Below are positions 1 to 6,803 of a stretch of 9,902 nt of DNA, piece by piece. Source of the stretch: Faucicola sp937889485 (GTDB lineage Bacteria > Pseudomonadota > Gammaproteobacteria > Pseudomonadales > Moraxellaceae); the NCBI GenBank assembly GCA_051653685.1, contig JBOFWQ010000110.1, positions 1-9,902 on the forward strand, read 5' to 3'. How positions within the stretch are numbered: position 1 is the first letter of the stretch; each line of letters opens with the position of its first letter. The position numbers were made by a program, and so were the translations under genes. The notes under the pieces were generated by a model. That model was not told the DNA's origin, did not search any database, and saw nothing but the letters and a program-made list of their open reading frames with translations.

Positions 1-130
1 GTTATGATTTCTTTTAGCCTATTAAGCATAGCTGAGGTAAAGCATTTTCTACGGTATTTTGTGATTAACACTAAATGAAAGGTTAGTTTATAAACACAAT
101 GATAATGGGGTTTTAGTTGATTATTCATAA

Positions 131-158
131 TTGACACTAAATTATACTCATAGTTCAA
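131..158. repeat. Bulged hairpin upstream of the tnpB relic, candidate left-end structure
   Basis: TTGA (131-134) and ACTA (136-139) together pair with TAGTTCAA (151-158), leaving C135 bulged and an 11-nt AT-rich loop. Hairpins with one unpaired base are typical of IS200/IS605 ends, and this one sits 15 bp before the tnpB start codon. Its sequence does not resemble the right-end hairpin, and the DNA is AT-rich, so chance is a real alternative. The rest of 1-130 holds nothing I can assign. Confidence 0.3.
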
Positions 159-172
159 TCGCCTAACAAGCC

Positions 173-295
173 ATGCTTAAAGCCTACAAATACCGAATTT
201 ACCCAAACAGCGAACTTATCAGCGTAAGTGTACTGGCGAAAGATAGCAACTCAGGTTGTTATGGGTCGCAAATATTTCCCCACCATAACTGCTAG
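173..295 (+). pseudogene. tnpB: TnpB N-terminal remnant (40 codons, truncated)
   Basis: Only the first ~14 residues match the TnpB family (the K-x-Y-K-Y-R-I-Y-P pattern). The remaining 26 codons, through SVSVLAKDSNSGCYGSQ to the stop, do not read as the next TnpB segment, which normally continues with a helix and an F-x-Y/WN motif. They probably come from out-of-frame sequence next to the element's right end. None of the RuvC catalytic residues or zinc-finger cysteines can be present. The product cannot be functional. The surviving segment might still supply a start site or a hairpin RNA. Confidence 0.65.
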
Positions 296-308
296 GTTTG
301 GTGGTGGG
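276..308. repeat. Hairpin at the right end of the IS200/IS605 relic
   Basis: A 7-bp perfect stem, CCCACCA / TGGTGGG, encloses a 19-nt loop and is followed at once by AGTATGTCAA. In IS200/IS605 elements such subterminal hairpins are recognised as single strands by TnpA, and they overlap the 3' end of the guide (omega/reRNA) transcript. Here the hairpin lies about 60 bp beyond the stop of the large minus-strand gene. It could therefore act as a weak transcript end for that gene, although no T-run follows it on that strand. Confidence 0.55.
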
Positions 309-367
309 AGTATGTCAATGGTAATTTTTTCCACAGAATTGCCAAGGTCAAAGTCGCCAAGGTTAGG

Positions 368-3300
368 TCAAAACTTTATCGATAATTCGGTGCCTTCTTG
401 AGTGTGATAGAGGCTAATTGCATGGTCATGGGTCATGACGACCAAGGGTAATTGCAAGAACTCAAAGCCGTTTTCTATGTCACAGTGCGCCCAATCACTG
501 CTCAAAATACCGTTTGCCAAAGTGATAGAGCATCTTTCACCCGTGATCACGGACTCAATATTGACCCGCTGCGTCATACGATTGACAAAGACACGCCAAT
601 GAAAAAACTGTAATTCGCTTGTCGCTTTTGTAATTAAGGATTTAAAGGACGTCTGGCACGGCGTCAAGTCTGGCAGAATGGTGCTGGCAGCTTTGATGTC
701 AGTGTTGTTGAGGGCATGAGGCTGGCTGTGTTGGGCAATCGATTGTGGGCTATCGTTGTGACTCACAATGGTGGTTTCTAGGGTTGAGGGTGTATCAAGG
801 CGGTTTTGACAATCTGCGCTATGTGCGTCATCGTGGCAAGATTGCGCCATAGGGTGAGTGGTCACGGCAGGTGGTGGGTTTTGGGCAGGCTGGTCTGCTG
901 CCTCATCTGCTGCGTTATCAGCTACTTGTGGGTGGCTTGCTTGTTGCGTGAGCGCTGCTTGGGCTAGTTGTTCATTTTCAAGGCATTCGCGTGTTAGGCG
1001 TTCGTTTTCAAGGCGCTGCTGTTCTTTGATTTCTTTTAGGCGGATTGCGTCTTCAAGTCTGGCACGTTGCTGTGCTTGTTGTTCTTCTTCTTGCGCTATA
1101 CGCTTGGCTTCAGCTTCTTGCTCTTTAAGTGCTTGGCGTTGTTCTTGTTCAAGCCGCTGGATTTCTCGGTGTTCTTTGTCGGTTAGGGCTAAGATGAGCT
1201 TTACAAGCTGTTCAGGGGTTTTTAAAACGGGCAAGTTAGTTGCATGAGGGTCAAATTCCGCTTTTTTTAATAATTTATCATAGTGTTTTTCAAATTTATG
1301 AATCAATGCCGTTAAGTCGTCGCTGGCAGGTGCGCAAGTGTCAGATGCGGTGAAATAGGCGGTGTCCAAACCATCGGCAATCAGTTGTTTGGCGCGGTCA
1401 ATTAAGAAAGATAGGCGCTCTATGGCAAAGGTCATGAGCTTTTTGTCTTTATTAAAACTTGTGATGTTGGCGTAAAAAACCAAGGCATCTTTGGGACGAT
1501 CGCTTTTTTCCAATAAATAGGCGAGGCTACGAACTGCAGGAAAATCAATCGTCCATAATACATCATTAAAGGAGTCGTCTGTTTGTAGCGATAGGTTTTG
1601 ACGAATAAGGGCAAATATTTTTTGAAGGGACGGCTGTTTGCTGTAGTGTTCAAAATCGGATACCGACACGGGGATATAAAAGGCGGGATTGAGATTTAAG
1701 GCATATAAAATGTCAATAATTTCATCGCTGGGTTTGGGCAGTTTGTCGCGTAATACGGTTTTTTGCACGTGGTTGGGGCCGCGCATCACTTTTTTGGTGG
1801 TAAATACTTGTGATAGTTTGCTCATCATGTCTTCAGCATCTTGTACGGGTACATAATGCTCAAGGCGTTCAATGACTTTGTCCCAATCACCTTGTAAACA
1901 GGCTTGCAGCGTGGTTAGTCGCTGTAGGCGTACCACAAAGTTTTCTGAGGTGTCAAATTGGCAGTATTGGTAGATTTTTTCTAAAATACTTTGGTCGTGG
2001 ATTTGTGGTAATAACGCTAATAGCGCGGTTTCTAGTACGGCCTCTTCTTCTAGGTAGGGCAAAATTTTGTCCCAGTAACTTGCTTGTAAGTCGTTGAGTT
2101 CGTGGTTAGTTAACATGTTCATCAGTTCACCCAGTTTTCTTAATTTTATCAGAATTAATAATTGCATTTGCCAATCGCTGCTGTGTTTTAGGCAATGCTC
2201 ATAATAAATGTTTGGTAATGATAGTGTGTAGTCATGTGTGTCTAGTTGTTGCCATAGGGCAAATGCCCTTTGGGTATCGCCTTGGCGATAGTGGCTCATG
2301 GCAAGGACGGTCTGTGGTATCGCAATGCCACTTTTTTCTAAATGTATCAGTTGACGGGTGATGGTATCCCAATGGGTGGTTGGCGGGGTTTCAAGTAGTT
2401 TTTGTAGTATTTTGTCAAATATAATCTGCCAATAGGCAGCATATGGTGGTTGTTGGTATTGTTTGACATAGTGATTGGTTATCTGAATAAATGCATTGTC
2501 AAAAGGCAGTGCCAATGGTAACTCATGAATGAGTTGTATACCCATAATGTTGTATTGAACAGCTTTGGTGAAGTAGTCTTGGTATTGCAAGATAACTTGC
2601 GCATTGTGTTGTTGCCACAAATAATCAAAGGTGAGCTGTTTTTGTGGGTCGGTGATTAGGTTGTCAAAATAATCTTGATAATCTTGGGTTAACTGGCAAC
2701 TTTTGAGCAATAAAGCAAAATATTGTGGGTATTCAAACCGTTGGTAATGCTGTATGGCGATGTCCAATAGTTTTTCGTGGTCACCGCTCTCAAGGGCTTG
2801 TTGTCGCTGCTCAATAAACTGTGCAGTCTGCTCTTGGTAGTGGGGGTTAATATCGTCAAGCGTCGCGGTTTGAACGGCGTTTACACCAAGCACTGGGCAA
2901 AATAGGGTTTGCCAAAGTGGTAATTCTTCGGGTCTTGCCAAAATAAAAATTTGTTTTAATCCCTGATTAGCCGCCACGTTCACCGCGTTTAACAGGTTGT
3001 TTAGCTGATAACGCTTTTCAACCCCCAAAAAAGCAAAATCTTTGCTGTCTTGGTGAAAATAAGCAAAATCTGGGTGAGTAAAACCCACCAACGCCACACG
3101 GTAGTGTTTGGTGGGTAACTGGGTTAGGCTATAACAGGCTCTTTCTATTTGTGATACATCGGCATACTGAAACCACTGCCCCAGCATTTTTGGGTTTTTT
3201 AACGCTTTTTTGCTGTCTCGGCTATCGCTATTGACTACCAAGGCTATTTTGTGGTTGAGCAATAATGCCTGCGTCAAAGCAGTATCGGTGATATCAACAA

Positions 3301-5134
3301 ACAGTAGCTGGTTTTCAATGAGTACGGTGGCTTTGGTAATAGTGCTGTCAAATGATATGAGGTTGGTTTTACTACGTTGGCTTTGTAGGGCGTAATTGGT
3401 TGTGGTGACAAAGTCTGCTAGGTGGTAATCAATGTGCTGGGTTTGGAGCTGTTCATCCTCGCTTTGGCTACGATATAAGCGATAGAGTAGGCTATTTAAT
3501 TCATTGTGCCAGTGGTAGAGTGATTGGGACAGGTTGGCAGTGCCGTTGCCCATCAACACAAGGGGCGCTTGCACAAATAAGTTAGGACGTTCCCACCACT
3601 CACTACAGCGTAGCATCACTTGAATTGCCAGTTTTGAATACTGCTCGGCATTGTCTACCAAAACGCAGGCGTATCTCTGTGGGAAGTCGGCTTGGCAATT
3701 GACGTTGGACAATAGGTCATGTAAATCCCAGTAACCGTCTTCTTGTAAGGGCTGGTACCAATTGAGCCAAACTTCTTCATAAACCTGTTGGTATTGTTCA
3801 GGCGTTAACCTTGAATAACTGGTGAGACCCGCGGCAAAGGCTTTGCCTTCCCCCAAGATACCTTGCTCGCCTTTAATGAGGTGTTGCAATATCCACCACG
3901 CCAAGTCCACAGGAATGTGGGCAAGTTTATGGTTTTTAATAAATGGCGCTTTTTCCCATAGTTTGCCAAACTTGTGACGGTCAATAAATAAGTCTTTGTC
4001 AAGGCAGCATGCCTCAGATGCCGCAAGCTTATAAGCCAATTCTGATAAGTCCATACAGCACGCGTCAATTTTTTTGATTAGCGCAGTGATGTCAAGCTGC
4101 AGCGTGTGGTTGTGATTGAACTGGTAGAGTAAATAATTGGCAATCGCCGTACGTAATGCCAGTTTTTCATGGGGCTCACAGACAAACAACACGGGTAACA
4201 CACCTTGGTGAGTGTCAGGCAGTTGTAATAAATAGTGAGCGGTTAAAATGGCAAGTATGCTCGTTTTGCCGTGAAGGGCAGGGGCATTTACCAATAAAGG
4301 AAAACTTGCGTTATGCTCAAAAATTTGATGACCAACCGTTTGTTGAAAACCATTGAGGCACAACGGCAACGTGTTATTTTGCTGGACGAGCCAGCTGTCT
4401 TGATCAAATACCGTATCTGGGGGCAAATAACGGGTAAAAGCGTCAGCACGCTTGTCGGGCGTTTGGCTTAGGCGCAGCGGTGCTAGCTGAAATTGTAAGG
4501 GCACCCCCGCTATCTCAAAACATGGTGAGTTTGAGCTATCAAGCGCATGTTGAATATGACAATACGTTGTTTGTAGTTGCTGAGCCGTCAAAAATGGACG
4601 CAACCCATGATGCCAGCTTAAATCTTCTTGATAGTAATCGCCATGTGCCGCTCGCGGGCTTAGTTGTAGCAAATTGGTCTTTGCTTGAATAAAGTAGAGT
4701 AAACTATCACTTTGATTGATTCTTGCCGATGCAGCCGATGCAGATGGGTGGCTGGGTTTTGCAAGGGTAATAATGCGTTCAATATTGTTAGCGATTTCTG
4801 TGTCTAAATGTTGTTGGTTATAAAAAAAGTCGCCGTGTTCATCTGCTTGATGAAACAACATTTTATATTCATCATCTCCTCGCAAAAATAGTCGAAAAAA
4901 AACCACTATTTGGTAAGACTGTTTGCCAAAAGATACCTCAATCATTTTGGCTAATAACCGATAGCGGTAGCAAATGCCTTTTCGAACATAATAAGGATGT
5001 TGAAATATCTCAAAGAGCTTAACAAAATCTTGGCGGCTGCCGTCTTTTATCCAACTTGCCAATTCTTCAACTTTTTGTTCGATTTGATACAGTTTTGCTT
5101 GTTGTTGACAAGTCTGTGAAATATAAACGTACAT
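368..5134 (-). CDS. Very large multidomain protein with degenerate UvrD-like ATPase core; function unknown
   Basis: I prefer the ATG at 5134-5132 (1588 residues), with GAG five bases upstream. An in-frame GTG at 5140 would add two residues but has no ribosome site. Residues ~1-125 (MYVYIS onward) have a helix-helix-beta pattern ending in YQIVVFFRLFLRGDDEY, like RelE/ParE-fold proteins. Residues ~275-745 look like a decayed superfamily 1 helicase: P-loop APALHGKTS (~285), WDLHDLL (~470) ahead of a Walker B-like VLVDNAEQ (~492) where UvrD has VDEAQD, MGNGTANLSQS (~528) like motif III, and LLNAVNVAANQGLKQIFIL (~714) where motif VI should carry an arginine. Residues ~770-1310 are helical and solenoid-like. 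About 1320-1395 is a Glu/Gln/Arg-rich coiled coil, 1396-1490 a low-complexity linker, and ~1495-1588 a small globular end. There is no signal peptide or clear membrane segment. The gene is divergent from the alcohol dehydrogenase gene and has no visible partner. It could be an ATP-binding scaffold, a defence protein or a housekeeping protein; the function is unresolved. Confidence 0.9.
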   Translation of the reverse strand: MYVYISQTCQQQAKLYQIEQKVEELASWIKDGSRQDFVKLFEIFQHPYYVRKGICYRYRLLAKMIEVSFGKQSYQIVVFFRLFLRGDDEYKMLFHQADEHGDFFYNQQHLDTEIANNIERIITLAKPSHPSASAASARINQSDSLLYFIQAKTNLLQLSPRAAHGDYYQEDLSWHHGLRPFLTAQQLQTTYCHIQHALDSSNSPCFEIAGVPLQFQLAPLRLSQTPDKRADAFTRYLPPDTVFDQDSWLVQQNNTLPLCLNGFQQTVGHQIFEHNASFPLLVNAPALHGKTSILAILTAHYLLQLPDTHQGVLPVLFVCEPHEKLALRTAIANYLLYQFNHNHTLQLDITALIKKIDACCMDLSELAYKLAASEACCLDKDLFIDRHKFGKLWEKAPFIKNHKLAHIPVDLAWWILQHLIKGEQGILGEGKAFAAGLTSYSRLTPEQYQQVYEEVWLNWYQPLQEDGYWDLHDLLSNVNCQADFPQRYACVLVDNAEQYSKLAIQVMLRCSEWWERPNLFVQAPLVLMGNGTANLSQSLYHWHNELNSLLYRLYRSQSEDEQLQTQHIDYHLADFVTTTNYALQSQRSKTNLISFDSTITKATVLIENQLLFVDITDTALTQALLLNHKIALVVNSDSRDSKKALKNPKMLGQWFQYADVSQIERACYSLTQLPTKHYRVALVGFTHPDFAYFHQDSKDFAFLGVEKRYQLNNLLNAVNVAANQGLKQIFILARPEELPLWQTLFCPVLGVNAVQTATLDDINPHYQEQTAQFIEQRQQALESGDHEKLLDIAIQHYQRFEYPQYFALLLKSCQLTQDYQDYFDNLITDPQKQLTFDYLWQQHNAQVILQYQDYFTKAVQYNIMGIQLIHELPLALPFDNAFIQITNHYVKQYQQPPYAAYWQIIFDKILQKLLETPPTTHWDTITRQLIHLEKSGIAIPQTVLAMSHYRQGDTQRAFALWQQLDTHDYTLSLPNIYYEHCLKHSSDWQMQLLILIKLRKLGELMNMLTNHELNDLQASYWDKILPYLEEEAVLETALLALLPQIHDQSILEKIYQYCQFDTSENFVVRLQRLTTLQACLQGDWDKVIERLEHYVPVQDAEDMMSKLSQVFTTKKVMRGPNHVQKTVLRDKLPKPSDEIIDILYALNLNPAFYIPVSVSDFEHYSKQPSLQKIFALIRQNLSLQTDDSFNDVLWTIDFPAVRSLAYLLEKSDRPKDALVFYANITSFNKDKKLMTFAIERLSFLIDRAKQLIADGLDTAYFTASDTCAPASDDLTALIHKFEKHYDKLLKKAEFDPHATNLPVLKTPEQLVKLILALTDKEHREIQRLEQEQRQALKEQEAEAKRIAQEEEQQAQQRARLEDAIRLKEIKEQQRLENERLTRECLENEQLAQAALTQQASHPQVADNAADEAADQPAQNPPPAVTTHPMAQSCHDDAHSADCQNRLDTPSTLETTIVSHNDSPQSIAQHSQPHALNNTDIKAASTILPDLTPCQTSFKSLITKATSELQFFHWRVFVNRMTQRVNIESVITGERCSITLANGILSSDWAHCDIENGFEFLQLPLVVMTHDHAISLYHTQEGTELSIKF

Positions 5135-5209
5135 AGCCACTCAATTTTTTTAGGCAAAAACACATTTTTCTGCCAATTTCATAAAACAAACTATAGCAGA
5201 AAATATTTA

Positions 5210-5215
5210 ATTATA
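5210..5215 (-). promoter_or_regulatory. Candidate -10 box for the large minus-strand gene
   Basis: On the minus strand a perfect TATAAT lies about 76 bp upstream of the ATG at 5134, in very AT-rich DNA (5141-5240). The best -35 at normal spacing is poor (CTTTAT). A second possible -10, TATAGT, lies closer to the gene at 5191-5196 with a weak TCGACT 19 bp upstream. AT-rich DNA gives such matches easily, so this is only a candidate. Confidence 0.3.
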
Positions 5216-5306
5216 GTCGATTTTTGTATAAAATAAAGTGGATAAATACGCCTGTATGATCGCTTTCACCTTGCCAAAAAATCAAAAAACATTGGGGCAA
5301 CACAAA

Positions 5307-5324
5307 GGTAGGTGAATGGTAGGT
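5307..5324 (+). promoter_or_regulatory. Candidate operator upstream of the alcohol dehydrogenase gene (GGTAGGT direct repeat)
   Basis: GGTAGGTGAATGGTAGGT is an exact 7-bp direct repeat with an 11-bp period, about one helical turn, as expected for two monomers binding the same DNA face. A near copy (15 of 18 identical) lies on the opposite strand upstream of the aldehyde dehydrogenase gene at 8085-8102. It is 174 bp upstream of this gene's ATG. That the GAF-domain regulator encoded at 6804-7985 binds it is inference. Confidence 0.5.
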
Positions 5325-5431
5325 AGAGAAAGCAAAAACAGTTGTCTAAAATCAACGGATAGTAAGGTAAACAGCTCTAGGCTTGCGATCACTAACGATG
5401 ACTTGATGGGCGATAATACGCCCGCGTAGTA

Positions 5432-5451
5432 ACGTAAGTGGACGTAGGCGG
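5432..5451 (+). repeat. Imperfect 10-bp tandem repeat in the alcohol dehydrogenase leader
   Basis: ACGTAAGTGG is followed directly by ACGTAGGCGG (8 of 10 identical). A third CGTA lies at 5425-5428. The block begins 67 bp before the start codon, just after a 5-bp GGGCG/CGCCC hairpin (5408-5423). It lies either in the core promoter or in the 5' leader and could be a second protein-binding site. No copy appears upstream of the aldehyde dehydrogenase gene. Confidence 0.4.
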
Positions 5452-5498
5452 CCATTACTATCACTTTCTTACTTTAACCGATTAAAAGGAATTTAATC

Positions 5499-6671
5499 AT
5501 GGCGTACAAACAAATCTCCGATCAAACCAGTGGTTTTTTTATTCCCTGTGTGTCGCTATTTGGGCCTGGCTGTGTCAAAGAAGTAGGTCTTAAAGCCAAA
5601 GACTTGGGTGGCAAAAAAGCGCTAATTGTGACCGACCAAGGGCTCAATAAAGCGGGTGTGCCCACTATCATCATCAATCACCTTAACGCGCAAAGTATTG
5701 AAAGCTTTGTATTTGCAGGTGCTGAACCCAATCCAACTGACAAAAACGTGCATGATGGCGTCAAAGCCTATGAAGACAATGGTTGTGATTTTATCATCTC
5801 ATTAGGGGGTGGCTCATCACATGACTGTGCAAAAGGCATTGGTCTTGTCACAGCAGGCGGCGGTCATATCCGTGATTATGAAGGCATTGATAAAAGCAAA
5901 GTTCCCATGACACCGCTGATTGCCATCAACACAACCGCAGGCACCGCCTCTGAAATGACGCGTTTTTGTATCATTACCAATACCGATACGCATGTCAAAA
6001 TGGCGATTGTAGATTGGCGCTGTACCCCGTTAATAGCCATTGATGACCCGCGCCTCATGACTGCCAAACCTGCCTCATTGACTGCTGCCACAGGTATGGA
6101 TGCGTTGACCCATGCCGTTGAAGCCTATGTTTCCACCGCCGCTAACCCAATCACTGATGCTTGCGCCGAAAAAGCCATCCGCATGATACAACAATGGCTG
6201 CGCCAAGCCGTTGCCAATGGTGACAACATTGAAGCACGCGAGGCCATGAGTTATGCCCAATACTTGGCAGGCATGGCGTTTAATAATGCTTCGCTGGGCT
6301 ATGTGCACGCGATGGCGCACCAATTGGGTGGTTTTTACAACCTACCTCATGGCGTCTGTAATGCCATTTTATTGCCGCACGTCTGTGAGTTTAACCTGAT
6401 CTCAACCCCTGAGCGCTATGCCGATATCGCCCAATTTATGGGTATCAACACCCAAGGTATGACCCGTGAGCAAGCAGGCAAAGCAGGTATTGATGCCATT
6501 CGCGAACTATCACAGTCGATCGGCATTCCTGCAGGACTTGCCGAGCTTGGGGTAAAACCTGAAGACCATGCGGTTATGGCAACCAACGCACAAAACGATG
6601 CGTGCATGTTAACCAACCCCCGCAAGGCAAACCACGAACAAGTGGTTGCTATCTTCAAAGCTGCCATGTGA
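5499..6671 (+). CDS. Iron-containing (group III) alcohol dehydrogenase, NAD(P)-dependent
   Basis: Cytoplasmic enzyme expected to oxidise a short primary alcohol to its aldehyde. The 390 residues match the usual length of the Fe-ADH family (about 380-390), and the overall sequence reads like Bacillus methanolicus methanol dehydrogenase-type members. The coenzyme-binding motif GGGSSHDCAK is at 103-112 and the NTTAGTASEMTRF segment at 144-156. The four expected metal ligands are present: D201 and H205 in GMDALTHAVEAY, H270 in GYVHAMAHQLGG, and H284 in NLPHG. H274 is the conserved histidine near the substrate. The ATG at 5499 follows AAGGA (5486-5490) at an 8-nt spacing. The gene stands alone and ends at a terminator (6710-6741). 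The aldehyde dehydrogenase at 8188 probably completes the pathway. The exact alcohol (ethanol, methanol, a diol) and the metal cannot be read from sequence. No defects are seen. Confidence 0.95.
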   Translation: MAYKQISDQTSGFFIPCVSLFGPGCVKEVGLKAKDLGGKKALIVTDQGLNKAGVPTIIINHLNAQSIESFVFAGAEPNPTDKNVHDGVKAYEDNGCDFIISLGGGSSHDCAKGIGLVTAGGGHIRDYEGIDKSKVPMTPLIAINTTAGTASEMTRFCIITNTDTHVKMAIVDWRCTPLIAIDDPRLMTAKPASLTAATGMDALTHAVEAYVSTAANPITDACAEKAIRMIQQWLRQAVANGDNIEAREAMSYAQYLAGMAFNNASLGYVHAMAHQLGGFYNLPHGVCNAILLPHVCEFNLISTPERYADIAQFMGINTQGMTREQAGKAGIDAIRELSQSIGIPAGLAELGVKPEDHAVMATNAQNDACMLTNPRKANHEQVVAIFKAAM

Positions 6672-6709
6672 TTTTTTGGCAAAACCTCGCAGTCTTACAA
6701 AAAATCAAT

Positions 6710-6741
6710 AAAAAAGGGGCGGTAATATCCGTCCCTTTTTT
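6710..6741. terminator. Bidirectional Rho-independent terminator between convergent genes
   Basis: GGGGCGG (6716-6722) pairs with CCGTCCC (6729-6735) around a TAATAT loop; the single non-Watson-Crick position is G-U on the + transcript. Six A's precede the stem and six T's follow it, so the structure works in both directions. It lies 38 bp after the alcohol dehydrogenase stop and 62 bp beyond the regulator's stop on the other strand. On the minus-strand transcript the same position becomes an A-C mismatch, so termination may be slightly weaker that way. Confidence 0.92.
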
Positions 6742-6803
6742 ATTGGTGGGTTGTGACTATGTGTGTTTTTTGTGGCTAATTTTTCGCACTCAAAGCCCTA
6801 CAA

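Larger units (their letters stand above)
173..318 (+). mobile_element. Internally deleted IS200/IS605-family (tnpB) element relic
   Basis: The ATG at 173 opens a 40-codon frame starting MLKAYKYRIYPNSE, the hallmark N-terminus of TnpB (OrfB), the RNA-guided nuclease protein of IS200/IS605 elements. After about codon 14 the similarity stops and the frame ends at TAG 293-295. Intact TnpB is about 350-400 residues, so almost the whole gene is missing. Just downstream, CCCACCA (276-282) pairs perfectly with TGGTGGG (302-308), followed by GAGTATGTCAA (308-318). That layout is what I know from right ends of this family, where a subterminal hairpin precedes a TCAA-like cleavage site (here 315-318). 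I infer one deletion joining the tnpB start to the right end. A possible left-end hairpin lies at 131-158. The left boundary is not defined, and no transposase (TnpA) is visible. Confidence 0.7.
5141..5498. other. Divergent intergenic region (358 bp) between the large gene and the alcohol dehydrogenase gene
   Basis: No gene is apparent here. The half next to the minus-strand gene is AT-rich and probably carries its promoter. The half next to the dehydrogenase holds, in order, the GGTAGGT direct-repeat site (5307-5324), a small GGGCG/CGCCC hairpin (5408-5423), a 10-bp tandem repeat (5432-5451) and a good ribosome site. A possible sigma-70 pair for the dehydrogenase is TTGATG (5403-5408) and TAGTAA (5427-5432) with an 18-bp spacer; GATAAT at 5412-5417 is an alternative -10. 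Neither is convincing alone. A short minus-strand open frame inside the region (5282-5464) has no recognisable content or start signals. Confidence 0.5.

Noticed and set aside
1..78. Open frame from the window edge to TGA at 76-78, 25 hydrophobic codons (ends FLRYFVINTK), possibly the C-terminus of a gene lying mostly outside the window
   Set aside because: It is too short to be significant and I cannot tie it to a family. The neighbouring sequence is needed.
341..372. Short direct repeats GCCAAGGT and GGTCAAA just beyond the stop of the large gene
   Set aside because: The units are short and imperfect with no structure or family resemblance. They do not form a terminator hairpin.
858..1247. 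Plus-strand 129-codon frame opposite the large gene
   Set aside because: It is the antisense of the coiled-coil and linker codons; the Ser/Cys/Ala-rich product is a compositional artefact with no ribosome site.
5271..6682. 14-bp inverted repeat flanking the alcohol dehydrogenase gene (TTGCCAAAAAATCA at 5271-5284 and its complement at 6669-6682)
   Set aside because: One copy overlaps the stop codon, the core is an A-tract, and similar TTGCCAAAA strings occur elsewhere in the window (for example near 2935 and 7015). It is probably chance, and no target duplication is evident.
5876..6682. Minus-strand open frames opposite the alcohol dehydrogenase gene
   Set aside because: They are shadows of a strongly coding + strand gene with all family motifs; no start signals or recognisable products.
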